Assembly: GCF_027409185.1 (NCBI RefSeq) | Contig: NC_084462.1 | Location: 20,621,577 to 20,685,576 of the forward strand | Direction of reading: 5' to 3' | Source: Cynocephalus volans | Taxonomy: Eukaryota > Chordata > Mammalia > Dermoptera > Cynocephalidae | DNA: 64,000 nt | Part shown: positions 34,801 to 56,383 of the stretch, in pieces | Numbering within the stretch: the first letter of the stretch is position 1 | How the letters are laid out: every line of letters begins with the position of its first letter | Program-made: the position numbers and the translations under genes | The notes under the pieces: model-generated | Database searches by the model: none | What the model saw: the letters and a program-made list of their open reading frames with translations, nothing else | What the model was told of the DNA's origin: nothing

Positions 34801-36199
34801 AAAACTAATGACATTCAACTCAGGAGGCTAGCACAGGAAGAAAAGAGTACCCTAAAAAAGTAAAAGAAAAGAAATGAGTATAAGCAGATATTTAAAAAGA
34901 AGAAATCGAATAGGAGAGCAGGTAAAAAAAAATTCCTGCCACAAATGTATTACCTAAATTTAATCCTGATGAAACATTGAATAAACCTAAATGGAGGAAC
35001 ATTCCACAAAATAACTGCTCTGTAGCTTTTCACAAAATGTCAGTGTTATGAAAGACAAAGATCGAGGAACTGTTCCAAACTAAAGAAGACCAAAGAGACA
35101 CGAAGAGAATTGCAGTGCAGGATCCGAAATTTCCTTTAGCAAGAGAGAAGTGGTATTATTGGGACAGCTTGTGAAATCTAAATCATCTCTGTGGGTTAGA
35201 CAATGGTATTGTGTGAGTGCTAATTTCCTGATTTTGATCATGATACTGTGGTTGTGTTAGATAGAATGTCCTTGTTTTGGGGAAATGCACATTGAAATAT
35301 TTACACATGCACACACCCACACGGAGGGGAAGGGTGAGAAGGCTCAATTGTTATGTAAATGAGCCAGAGATAGCCTCTGTATAGTGACTCCTGTGTTGTT
35401 TATTTCTTCACAGGAGGTTGAGACCCATTAGCTCAAAAGCCCACCAACACTAAACTCCAATGTCAAAACATCCAGTTGTTTTAACCATAGCCCAAATCTA
35501 AAGATTTTTAGTCATTTACAGCCCTCCTGCTTTGCACGCCCTGGGAAACTGCCCCAACATCTGCTAGCCATAGATAAGACAAATCATGGCTATCAAGACA
35601 CCACGTGGCTCTGCCCCAGAGATACCCTGGAGTTGCCTTGACCCCTTACTTTCTGGGTAGTGGCCCCCATGCCACAGCCCCTGGATGGGCTGTGAGGGGC
35701 TTCTCCTGTGTGCACATGTACTCAAGATCTTCTTCCTTCATCAGCCTGAAATCCCTTTAATGCCCTGTACAAATGTGGTTAAATGTTCATATTTAGGGGA
35801 TCTAGATGAAGGGTGTTCAGGAATTTTTTGTACTATTCTTGGGACTTTAAGTCTAAAGTTGTGCCCAAATGAAAAGCTTAAAAGAGAAAACTAAAATTAA
35901 TTCTTGGAAAGGATTTATTAAAATAATAAAATAATTGATTTGTATTTAAAACGAATAAAATAGACAAATTTCAGACTTGATTAAGGGTGGGTAGAAATAA
36001 ACCATTTGTTAGACATGAAAAAGACAATTTCAGATACAGTAGTTTTTTTGAATTATAAGATTACTATTAATAATTTAATACCATAAATTTAAAATTAAAT
36101 GGAACAATTTTCTAGAAAAGTATAAATTATTAAAATGAACTAACAGAAAACCCAAATGAACCTCTTGTACATGTTATAAAAATCACATTCTAAAAAAAA
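34801..36199. other. Unassigned region
   Basis: No gene and no repeat I can name. The piece 35400-35800 reads like a decayed LTR but was not identified. Confidence 0.35.
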
Positions 36200-36830
36200 T
36201 GAGTCTAGTTTTTCTTTGGCTGTATTTTTGAGTATGGATTAATTTCATTTAATGTTTATTGGTTTAAATATTTTTTGTATTCTTACTACTTTTATTGCCC
36301 TTTGTGTCAGCAAGTGGAATCTATGCAATATTGATTTCTTTTTTCTTTCGTATTTGTTGAAGTTTTTTTTTTTTTTTTTTTTTCGTGACCGGCGCTCAGC
36401 CAGGGAGTGCACCGGTCATATAGGATCCGAACCCGCGGCGGGAGCGTCGCCGCGCTGCTAGCGCAGCATGCTACCGAGTGCGCCACGGGCTCAGCCCTGA
36501 AGTTTGTTTTTTAACGTGAATTTTTATATATATCCCAAATGTGCTTAAAAAGAATGTATATTCTCTAATAATACAGTGCATTCTTCGGTCTATATGCAAT
36601 AGATCAAGCTTTTAAATTGTTATTCACATCTTATACATTCTTACTCTTTTTTTTTTGTATTCTAGATCTTAGCTTCTAAAAATGTATATTACAATCTATT
36701 ACCATGATGATGATTTGTCAGTTTCTCCTCACTATGTCTTTTTTGTATTATATATATTTGGAGTGCCTTTCCACTATATACATTTGTTGTTGCATACAGA
36801 TCTAAGATAGAGTTAACATCTGTTCATTGC
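36200..36830 (-). mobile_element. Old LINE-1 fragment, reverse, split by a SINE
   Basis: Antisense ORF2-like text on both sides of the SINE: 'gtatttttgagtatggattaatttc' before, and 'aaagaatgtatattctctaataatacagtgcattcttcggtc' after. Confidence 0.55.
36364..36497 (-). mobile_element. tRNA-derived SINE, shortened-dimer subtype
   Basis: Reverse copy: T-run of about 21, 'cgtgaccggcgctcagccagg', 'cataggatccgaacccgcggcggg' region and 'gcgccacgggctcagccc'. Target-site duplication 'tgaagttttttt' type on both sides. Still CpG-rich, which suggests a fairly recent insertion. Confidence 0.9.
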
Positions 36831-37257
36831 TTTGTCTCTTTGCAGTGGGTTGTTTTTTCTTGCTCTCTGCATGTTCAGTCTTTTTCTTGAAGGCTAGACT
36901 TGTGTGTAGGATGGCAGAGACCAGGGCATGGGCACGGTTCTGCTGGGCTGGGTCTGGGTGTGGAACAGGGAAGCATAGGAGAGTGACTGAGACCAGTCCA
37001 GCCCGGGGTCGAGTGGGCAGTGCATTTGTTGTTGCTGTGGTTACCTCCAGTGGACCACTAAGGCTTCACAATTCTCTAGCATCACTTGGTGCTTTGAATG
37101 GGGTCTTGACCATTCCCTGTGTTGTTGGCTGTTGCTTGCTTCTTAGCACTTGCTAGCCTGGTGCTTGAGGGGTGCTCTTTGTTATCTCAGTCTTAGGTGG
37201 GCCCCAGGTACATGAGTTTTAGTGATTCTGCCCCTCCTCCAGTGATAGGAGCTGTTT

Positions 37258-37672
37258 TAGCCAGTTTTGTGTTGCTATAACAGAACAAACTGAAACTGGG
37301 TAATTTATGAAGAAGAGAGGTTTATTTGGCTTACGATTCTGGGACAGCTGCATCTGGCACGGACCTCAGGCTGCTTCTACTCATGGCGGAAAGTGGCAGG
37401 GAGCCAGCGGGTACAAGCAGATCACATGGCGAGAGAAAGCAAGAGAGGAAGGAAGAGAGAGAGAGAGAAGGTACCGGGGTCTTTTTAAGCAACGAGCTCT
37501 TGTGGGAACTAATAGAGCGAGAACTCACTCATTAATCCCCCCTCCCCCAGGGAGAGCATTAATCCATTCATGAGGGATCTGCCCCCATGACTCAATCAGT
37601 TTCCAACACTGCCACATTGGAGATCAAATTTCCACATAAGTTTTGGAGAGCACAACACATCCAAACTCCATC
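37258..37672 (-). mobile_element. ERVL-MaLR solo LTR (THE1/MST-like), reverse
   Basis: 'tttgtgttgctataacagaacaaactgaaactgggtaatttatgaag' at the left is the antisense 3' end of a MaLR LTR. It continues through an antisense CT-tract (GA-rich near 37440-37470), 'catgagggatctgcccccatgactcaatcagtttcc' and ends near 'acacatccaaactccatca'. Confidence 0.8.
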
Positions 37673-37944
37673 AGGAGCCCTCTAGGCCTGAGCCCAGGAC
37701 ATATTCCTGCCCTTCTCCCATGGGGAGAGGCAGAAAGACTTACTCATGCTCTGTGGGCAACGGGGTTTACTTCCATTCCCCCAGCAGCTTATGGCTTTTG
37801 TTCCTCAGAAGAGAAAATTCTGGGTGGGGTTCGTGTGTTTCCCTCCATGGCAGCCACACCCCTCCTCCAGACCTTTCCTTCCAAGGGAGTCTCTCTGGGT
37901 CTCCTGCCCAGCCCTAATCCTTCTTGTGAGCACCCAGTGGTTGT

Positions 37945-38340
37945 CTGTATTGGTTTTCTATTGCTGTGTAACAGATTACCACAAATTTCATGATTTTGAA
38001 ACACATCTGTTTATTAGCTCAGTTCTGTAGGTCAAAAGTCCAGGTGGGCTTGGCTGGGTTCTATGCTCAGAGTATCACAAGGCAAAATCACAGTGCCCGA
38101 CGGGCCTGGCTTTTATGCAGAGGCTCTGGGGAAGAATCTGCTTCCAAGTGCACTCAGGTGGTTGGCAGAATTTGGTTTTAGGACTCAGGTCCCCGATTCC
38201 TTGCTGGGGCCTCTCTTAGCTCCTTAAGGCCACCTGTTTTTCTTCTCATGTGGTCCCTACATTTTCAAAGCCAGAAACAGAGTGTTGACTCCTTCTCATG
38301 TTTCCAGTCTTTCTGACTTTCCCGTCTGCCACCAGTTGGT
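37945..38340 (-). mobile_element. MaLR LTR (MLT1-like), reverse
   Basis: 'tgtattggttttctattgctgtgtaacagattaccacaaa' is the characteristic antisense 3' end of MLT1-type LTRs, followed by 'ctgtaggtcaaaagtccaggtgggcttggctgggttc'. The far edge is approximate. Confidence 0.7.
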
Positions 38341-39639
38341 TTCCACCTTGGAGTGAAAGTTCCCTGCTAATGTTTTCAATGTGAGCCTCACCATGTCATT
38401 TTGTTTCCAGGTTTCTTAGTGTCTTTGCAAAAGCTCAGGATCAGACTTTGTAACTAAGGTGGCTCCCTCCTTTCTGTGTAGTCCAGTGTCTTTCTACTCT
38501 GCAGAGAGTCTCAGAGGCTGAAGCTGAGCCTCCAACTGAAGGTAAGTTCTCAGCAAGAGAGCAGAACTTTTGTAACCAAGTGAATGTGCCTAAGTCCTCA
38601 AGGTCCAGGCATCCCAGATATAAGATAATTTTCATAAAGAAGACAACCCCAAGAAACAGGAGCCTACTTTGGAAAGAGAGGTCCCTTGTCTGAGACCTCT
38701 TTATGTAGTTTAGGGCTGAAGTTGGAGAGTCACATGGAGGGTGACAGCTACCAGACTTTGTACTAAAACAGCCCTGACCCACTTGCTGACAATGAATTTG
38801 GGTGATATCACACCAAGGGATCATCTAGGATTTAGCTGAGCGAAAGGTTCGCTAGGAGGAGAAAGGGCATTTTGCATTTAACATATGAGAGGGCATGAGC
38901 TAGGAGCAAGGGGGTCCCCCTGACTCTGGGAGGAAAGCCCCCCAACCACGGCTATCTCTATACTCACCACAGTGACTCTCACTCCCTCCTGTCTGTGCAG
39001 TGAGATTTTTAGCTCTGTGCCTCCCATTGTCACCTCCATACCTGCCTTCTAGGAATATGTCACCCCTCCTTATTGTACTGTAGTCAAGGCATAGAAGTAG
39101 CTTTCTTATTCTGAGAGTATTTTGCTTTTCCTTCTCATGTTAAAGACTAAAGAAAATGGGCGTGAGAAAGGTGTTCAGAGCTGCCCAGGTGACTAGAGGT
39201 CGAGCCAGCACTAGCGCCCAGGGTTCCTGTCTGCCAGGCAGGGGCTTCTCCCACTGTTCCACAATTCATCACTAAAACTTGCCCCTTCCCACCTTCCACC
39301 CCTTCAGATCTCCTCATGGATTTCCTTTCCTCCAGGGGAAGGACTTTGGTAGGAGCTTTGGGGAGCAAACACAGTAAGGTGATGGATTTATATTTCTACG
39401 AACAATTTAAATATTAAACAAGAAGCACGTATTTATTGTTTAAAAAATTAGAGAATGCCACTGCATTAAGGAAACAAAAATATCTTACTGTGCAAAGATA
39501 ACCATTATTAACATTTTGTGTGTTTGCTTCAGAATTTTTTCTTTATAAATATATGTTTACAAAAACCCATTAAATGTGCTGTAGTTGATTATATGAAAAG
39601 GAAATGGAGTCAAGCTTTTGACTCACACTGTCGGGTTTG
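38341..39639. other. Unassigned region
   Basis: No gene. A - strand open frame of 127 codons (38441-38824) has no recognisable domain. The end (39380-39600) resembles antisense L1 3' text weakly. Confidence 0.35.
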
Positions 39640-40103
39640 CCTTCCTATATTTCTTTCCTGGAGCTGTCATAGCAAAGTACCACAAACTGAGTGGCTTAAA
39701 CAACAAAAGTTTATTGTCTCCCAGTTCTGGAGGCTGGAAGTCTGAGATCAAGATGTCAACAGGGCTGGTTCCTTCTGGAGGCTGAGAGGGAGAGTCTCTT
39801 CTGTGCCTCTCTCCAGCCTCTGGTGATTACTGGCAATCCTTGGCGTTCCTTGGCTTGTAGAATCATCAGCCCGATCTCTGCCTTCATCTTCATGTGGTGT
39901 TCCCCCCCTGTGTGTCCGTGTCCCAATTTCCCCTTTTTATAGGGACACCAGTCATATTGAATTAGGGCCCACACTAATGATCTTACTTTAACTTGATCAC
40001 TTCTATAAAGACCCTGTCACCAGATAAAGTCACATTCTGAGGTACTGGGGGTCAGGACTCTGACATGTCTTTTTTGAGGGACACAGTTCACTCATAACAC
40101 TAT
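39640..40103 (-). mobile_element. MaLR-type LTR (MLT1-like), reverse
   Basis: 'gctgtcatagcaaagtaccacaaactgagtggcttaaacaac', 'cagttctggaggctggaagtctgagatcaag', 'gggacaccagtcatattgaattagggcccacac' and the end 'gaggtactgggggtcaggactctgac ... cactcataacac' are a complete LTR in reverse. Confidence 0.78.
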
Positions 40104-41887
40104 CAGGATGATATCTCAGGGAGACCCCATAGCTGCTCAGTCGCTTCAGGATATGATAAAGAATGATCTCGCCTTGCTTGCTGACAGTCTACACAAACAT
40201 GTTACTCATGTCCAGTTTAAAGCTTCTCCTCTTCTCCCTGTGGAGCTGCAGGTCTGGGACCTCTCCAGGGGAAGGGCCTGGAATCTGTTCTGTTGCTGCC
40301 CCTCCTTGGCCTCTAACTCTTCCTTCTGTTCACTGAACCTCTGCTTTCTCCTCCAGGGCCAGGGGAGGAGGAGGGAAGCAGAGGAAAAGCAGCACACATT
40401 TTTTTCTTGCTTGATGCTATTCGTAGCTCTCACCTGGCTATCGCTGGCAGCCCTCACTTATGCAGGAGGCCAAATGATGGCTCTTTGTGGGGTGCATGGC
40501 CTCTGACACCAGCACAGGGCTCTCTAGCAGACTTCTGTGTCAACACCCTCCACCCACCCAGTGGTCCTCACCACCTCACCCTGGCAGGCAGCCTGCATGG
40601 TCAGTGTCCTTGCAATAATGCTCAAGCCCACTTAGCTTTCCCAGCATCCTCTTGACCCCCAGGAAACTCTGGCATCCTAGTTCCAGCCAATACTGGGAGT
40701 GCAGGTGGCTCCCCCTCCTGCCCCTTCTCCTTGCCTGGCTGCTGTGGGTGGCCTTGGCCAGCCCCGGACTTCTGCATCCTTCAGCTCTGAAGCTGCTCCC
40801 ATTTGTCTGTGTTGACGTATGCCCCAAACTCCCACAGAAGCTTTATTGTGCTCCCCTCTAGTGATGTATGGGGTACCTAGGCATCTCTGCAGCCGGGCAC
40901 ATACCCAGCCTGGAAGTGCCGTGAGTGCCCCTCTTGCAGGTGCACTCCAGGCTCCTTGTCAATAGGCAACCCTTCAGTAGACAGCCCTCTGTCAGTCATC
41001 TTCCTCTCCCAAGGGAAGGAATTTGTTAGGGTGTGTAGACCAGCTCCTCCTTAGAATTTGGGGTGTTTGGGATTTAGCTAAACTTCCGAGGCACCTGGAA
41101 AAAAATCCCAACCACCCTCCTGTTACCCACCTATGAATCATACTCTTATGTCCCCTGCTTTGTTCATGTACTGGTGTTGCTGGATCTTACCATGTCAAGT
41201 TATTTTCTATAATATATTTAATTGGTTCATAGCTTGGCATGCTTTAATTGTATCATTAACTTATTAATCATAATTTATTAGTTTATTAATCATTCTCTAT
41301 TTTTAAGCTCTTAGATAGTCTCCAATTTTAAAAAATACCCTCAGGATTATTTATGGAATTAGTGTAATTCCATGGAGTGTTAATGTCTCTGCAGAATTCT
41401 TGGGTCCAACTTGGGGACAGAGGACACCAGGGCCACGTCACTGACTCTGGTGTGTCTCTGTTCTGAGCAGCAGCGCTCCTCAGGTCAACCTGGAGTCTGC
41501 TCAGGAGAGTGAGGGTGTAGGGTCCAGCTGATGCTTCCAGCTCTAGGACATCTGCTCCTGAGTCTTCATGCTCCTGTTCCCTGAGAAAGGGAAGAGCATA
41601 CGAAAGTCATCAAATCTTGTTCAGTGTCATGTAAGTGGCAGAGCCAGACCAGTACTGCTTCCTGGGCAGAGACGAGCACAACTTAGCCAGGCCAATTCCT
41701 GATAAAAGTTATTGTTGACAAACTGTGACTATGAGCAGACAAACAAACAAAACTTAGCAGGATCCATGGGTAGAACTGAGTGTCCCAGGTTAATAAATCC
41801 GCAGTTGCCTCAGCCGAGCTCCATTTAATGAACTATGCTTACAAGAACCCATTTTTACATTTTCCTGTGAATTTCTTCTACTCTGAG
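40104..41887. other. Unassigned region
   Basis: About 1.8 kb of moderately GC-rich sequence without a recognised gene or repeat. Open frames up to 132 codons (40108-40506) show no domain. Confidence 0.4.
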
Positions 41888-42112
41888 GGCAGGACGGGGA
41901 CAGAAGCTTTGGGTTAGAAGGTGAATTAAAAAAAAACTCATAACTGAAATACCTGATTGTCATAGAAAATTTTCAAAAGTTCATCTAAGGCAGGACTGGG
42001 GACAGAAGCTTTGGGTTAGAAGATGAGTAGGCTACAGATATTTTAAAAGTTACTTTAAAAAAATCATATCTGAAATACCCAATTGTCATAGAAAAGTTTC
42101 AAAAAATCGTCT
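41888..42112. repeat. Imperfect tandem duplication, about 101-bp offset
   Basis: 'ggcagga(c/ct)ggggacagaagctttgggttagaag' begins at 41888 and again at 41989. Both copies continue to the 'tgaaatacc..attgtcatagaaaa' part. The second copy carries about 22 extra bases ('gctacagatattttaaaag'). Confidence 0.85.
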
Positions 42113-42480
42113 AAGTGCAAAGAACAAAATTAAAAACGATCATTGCCCTACTACCCAAAGTTAACTACTACCAGAATTTTGTCTCTGCCCTTTCAGAGAT
42201 TATCCTGTATGAGTGTGTGTGTGTATGTATCTTGGATCAAATAGTTTTCAGCTACCTTTTTCAATTATCAGTATGCTATTAATAAATAGTTTTCTATGAT
42301 TTTACTTTTATTAACTACATAATGTTTTTCCTTTTGGATATAGTATGTTTATTTAAGTAGTTCTCTATAGTTGGATATTTAGTTATTTCTGTTTTTTCAG
42401 GGTTTTACAAGTTGTAATAAATATTTTGGCAGCTAAATATTTGCCTGAACTCACAACTTTCTTAGAAATATTTCTGTTAA
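42113..42480 (-). mobile_element. Old LINE-1 3'-region fragment, reverse
   Basis: 'ctacccaaagttaactactaccagaattttg' and 'cttttggatatagtatgtttatttaagtagttctctatagttggatatttag' are antisense L1 3' phrases. Lies just upstream of the start-codon exon of the zinc-finger gene. Confidence 0.5.
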
Positions 42481-42772
42481 TTAAATTTCTGTGTAATGGG
42501 GCTGGAGAATTGTAGTAAATTACACATTGATTACTGAGGTGAAGATATGCATATTCATTAGTAAAAAACCAAAAAAATCCAAGTTCAAGCCTCACAAGAT
42601 TAGGTCCCCCTCACATTTCTAAGGTGAGGGCTTTGCTCTGATAATGAGGCTCCTTTGGAGAAGCCCTTTGTCCATGTGTGCCTGGGTATCCTAGTTATTG
42701 CTGGGGATGCCCCAGGGCAAGCTCAGCCTTTCACAACTTCTTCTCCCCCCACCCCAATGTCTACCATTGCAG

Positions 42773-42805
42773 GTGTCTACTTGCTCAGAACAGCAGAGGA
42801 GAACC

Positions 42806-42814
<9 letters not shown>
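42773..42814 (+). CDS. KRAB zinc-finger gene, start-codon exon
   Basis: Acceptor 'ctaccattgcag' ends at 42772 and donor 'cag|gtgagt' follows 42814. The exon is 42 bp; the start codon at 42806-42808 sits in 'gaaccATGt' and encodes only Met-Ser-Gln before the intron. This tiny start exon ahead of the KRAB-A exon is the standard arrangement in this family, and the frame continues exactly into the KRAB-A exon at 48861 (Met-Ser-Gln-Glu-Ser-Leu-Thr-Phe). Confidence 0.85.
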
Positions 42815-53076
<10,262 letters not shown>

Positions 53077-53346
53077 GAGCAAAAGTTACATCAAGAAGTC
53101 ACAACCTATCTAGAGACAGAAACCTGTGGATGTGGAAAAGCCCTCAGCAAGAAATCCAATGCCACTGTGTACAGAGATCCATACTGAGGTGAGATTCTGC
53201 CAACCTGGTGAATTAGGAAAAGCTTTGTTCTGTTAAAACCAATGATGGAAGGATACTGATGGGCTAGAGTGATGTATTTTTATAGGATATACTTGATTAT
53301 AAAGGGCATCTATGTAAACTGTGGATATTGAGCTTTTAAATATAGG

Positions 53347-53352
53347 AATAAA
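53347..53352 (+). terminator. Candidate polyadenylation signal of the zinc-finger gene
   Basis: First AATAAA downstream of the stop codon, 271 bp into the 3' UTR. Other AATAAA sequences occur near 53819 and 53932, so the true end may be later. Confidence 0.4.
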
Positions 53353-55194
53353 TTGTATCATTAAGATGTAATAAGCATCAGAACAATCCCAGAGGTATAT
53401 AGGGGTTATGTTCCTGTGTATGCTACATAAAAATTATTTATTTTTGTGTTTCACTGGTGAACTGAACCTAATTGTGAATTTTGTATATGTGTATACCGTA
53501 TTATATAGAATAATATCTATCAAGACGTTCTACACTAAATTATACCATTCTGTCTTTGTAATATATATTATAACTGGAATGATATGAATTAATTATTAAA
53601 CCTGAAGTCCATATACAGTGCCACATACTATTTCTACTGTTGATTCCTGGCAGGTATTACAGAGCACCTGAATCTGGAAGCCAACCATTTCATAACATCT
53701 TCTGATATCTCTCAGTCAACTAGTTTTAAGTTATATATTAAATGTATAAGGTTAATACTCCCTTTTCTGGCAATATGGTAAACTGTCTTAAGTGAACCCT
53801 TCTGATATAAAAAAAAAAATAAAGGAAAATAAAAGGCTAACATTCTTTTAAATGCATAATTCAGCTTGCAAGAAAATAAGAAGTTTCCAGTTGCCAGCTA
53901 TGTAGGGGGAACTGAAAACCAGGAATAAAGTTTGTGAGGTGATGCTGTAACTGCACTTTGGGTTTATTTGTTTACCCAGAAGCTTGGGTGTTAGAGATGA
54001 CAGGAACACAAGAGACCAGGCCCTGGGGCCCCAGAAGGCAGGGAGTTGGCTCTGAAGTAGCTCATCAATTCAGAACTTTTGGAAGTCTGTACATACAGGG
54101 GAAGGGTAGACCAGAGACAGAAAGCTTGTCTGTCTCTCTTTGGGCTCTGGGTAGGGTAAGAATTTACCTTAATGAATCAGAAGCATTGACCTGCATCTCA
54201 TACAAGTTAGGATTTTGAATTTGCTGTATTCATGTCCTGAGAAATTGAACAATTAACAAATGTGTCGTGGTCTTTGAAACAACTTGCAGAAGCAAACACA
54301 AAATGTTTTTGGAGGAGGACATCCTCAACTCATGCTTCTCAGGATTCTGACACACAAACTCCAGCTGAGTTCATTTCATGTGTGGGCAGGGGCCATATAG
54401 GAAATCTCTGTACCTTCTTCTCTGTTGTGCTGTGAACCTAAAATTGCTCTAAAACATAAAGTCTTTTTTTTTTAAAAAAAAAGAATAGTTGTCCTAAATC
54501 TCTTTTGGGGATGGGATGGGGGGGATCACTTTCATCATACTTGTAGGATTTGGGGAGGAGGTTGGGAGGCTCTTGGGCTCCATGGTTAGGGCTTCTGTGA
54601 ATATCAGGTTCCTGAATGCCAGCTTCAAGGAGAAGCAGAAGGCGAGGATGGGGACGCATACTGGGAAAGAGACTCTTTCCCAGGACTTTTGGGGTGGCTG
54701 ATAGGTTCATTCATGGTCTTCCATCTTGCCTGCCCAGATATAATTCTTCTCAGGTTCCAAATCAGCCTTTATAGATGTACACTTTTTTCCAGCCAGGAGG
54801 TTAGGTGGGCTGAATTTATCTGCACAGTCTGCCTGTAGGACTTCTGGTTCCTGAAGAGCCCTGTAGGAGATATTTTTAGGCTGAAGATAGTCCTTAGTCA
54901 TATCTTAGGGAAAAGTTCCTCCAATGGAATCTAGGACACGGGCCTTGGGGATGCAATTGGGGTATCGGGTTTTCTGAATACAGTTATTTATAGCAAGTTA
55001 GGAGCCTGTTAACTTTCAAGGCCCCTTGGCATTGGTAAGTTGGCCCAAGAATTGCCAACTGGTTTCCTCACAGCCAGCTCTGATGCTCTTAGAAAAAAGA
55101 CACCAGAGGATGATTCAATCTAGTAGATTCTTACTCTTGGTAGGATTCAAGAGCTGTGTCCCCGAACAACCCAGAGCTTTCTACAGTTTATTCC
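53353..55194. other. Downstream region without recognised gene
   Basis: 3' flank of the zinc-finger gene, possibly including more of its 3' UTR. AT-rich at first, then mixed. No repeat was identified with confidence. Confidence 0.4.
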
Positions 55195-55505
55195 TTTGTC
55201 AAATATTTATTAAGAACTCCTAAGTTCATGGGTCTTGCAATATAAGAATAGTGTCTGAGATCTGGCTTTAAAGATCTCACAGTCTGTGGGTGGTAGGGTG
55301 GGAAATAAGACAGATGGCTAAAATATTTTAACAATAGTTAAAACTGAGAGGCAGAAGAGAAAGGTACCAAGGACAGCTTCACAGGGAAAATGGTATCTGA
55401 GTGGATCCCCGAATAATACAAGGGATTTTTGTAGGAGGAAAGGGAGAAAGAATATACTGGGGACGGGAAGCTGCGTGAGCAAAGGCATAAAGGCGTGTGA
55501 AGTCT
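55195..55505 (+). mobile_element. L2 fragment, sense
   Basis: 'aaatatttattaagaactcctaag' followed by 'gatctcacagtctgtgggtgg', 'gtgagcaaaggcataaaggcg' style text matches the L2 3' region in sense orientation. Confidence 0.65.
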
Positions 55506-55579
55506 TGCCTTATGTTGTGACTAGCTTGAATCAGCAGTAGTTTATTTTACATACAGTAGAGTCACAAATCTTAAGTGGC

Positions 55580-56028
55580 ATCTTGATGAAGTTTTCCATG
55601 TGCACATGCTTGTATATTACCATCCAAATCAAGATATTAAACATTTCTAGTGCCCAGGCAGTCTCCCCTGTGTCCTCTGCCAACCCACATTACCCTAGGT
55701 AACCTCTATTATGACATCAACCATCAGTCACCATCGATTAGTCTGTCATCAGCCTATGTTTAGATGGAACCATACGGTATGTATTCTCTGTGTCTTGCTT
55801 CTTAGACTCCTTAGTACATCTGTGAAGCTTTTAGTTTTTGCTGGCAGCAGTCGTTCATTCTTTTTCATTGCTGTGTAGTGCTCCATTGCATGAATATGCC
55901 ACCAGTTGTTTAGTGTACATTCATGGACATTTGTTTTCATAATTTTTGTCTTACAAATAATGCTGCGATAAACTTCTTGTACATGAATCTCATTTCTGTT
56001 CAATAGATTCTGTGTGGTTAGAGTTTAG
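55580..56028 (-). mobile_element. Old LINE-1 fragment, reverse
   Basis: 'ccatccaaatcaagatattaaacatttc', 'gcagtcgttcattctttttcattgctgtgtagtgctccattgcatg' and 'aataatgctgcgataaacttcttgtacatg' are antisense L1 3'-region phrases. Confidence 0.75.
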
Positions 56029-56029
56029 A

Positions 56030-56215
56030 GCAGCATTTCTCAACCGGGGGTGATTTTGCTCATCAGGGGACCTCTGGCAATGTCCAGTGACATTTTTGAT
56101 CATCACTTCTGGGAGGGCAGGTGGAGGATGCTACTGGCAGCTCGTGTTTAGAGACCTGGGATGCTGCTAAACGTCTTTCAATGTACAAGATATCCCCCAC
56201 AACAAAGAACTCTTT
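56030..56215 (+). mobile_element. MER20 hAT DNA transposon
   Basis: 'gcatttctcaaccgggggtgattttg', 'ctctggcaatgtccagtgacatttttgat', 'gatgctactggcagctcg' and 'gggatgctgctaaacgtctttcaatgtac' match MER20 in sense orientation. The 3' inverted repeat is largely lost. Confidence 0.8.
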
Positions 56216-56383
56216 AGCTCAAAGTGTCAGTAGAAGCAGAACTGGGTTGGAGTCAGATTTTGGAGGTCCTTGTATGTCATACTCAGGTTTATGTTCAGGA
56301 GGCATTGGGGAGCCATAGATGGCTCTGGAGCAGAGAGATTTCCATCAATGGGGGAAGTTTCAGGACCCATCAGCCATCCAGCA

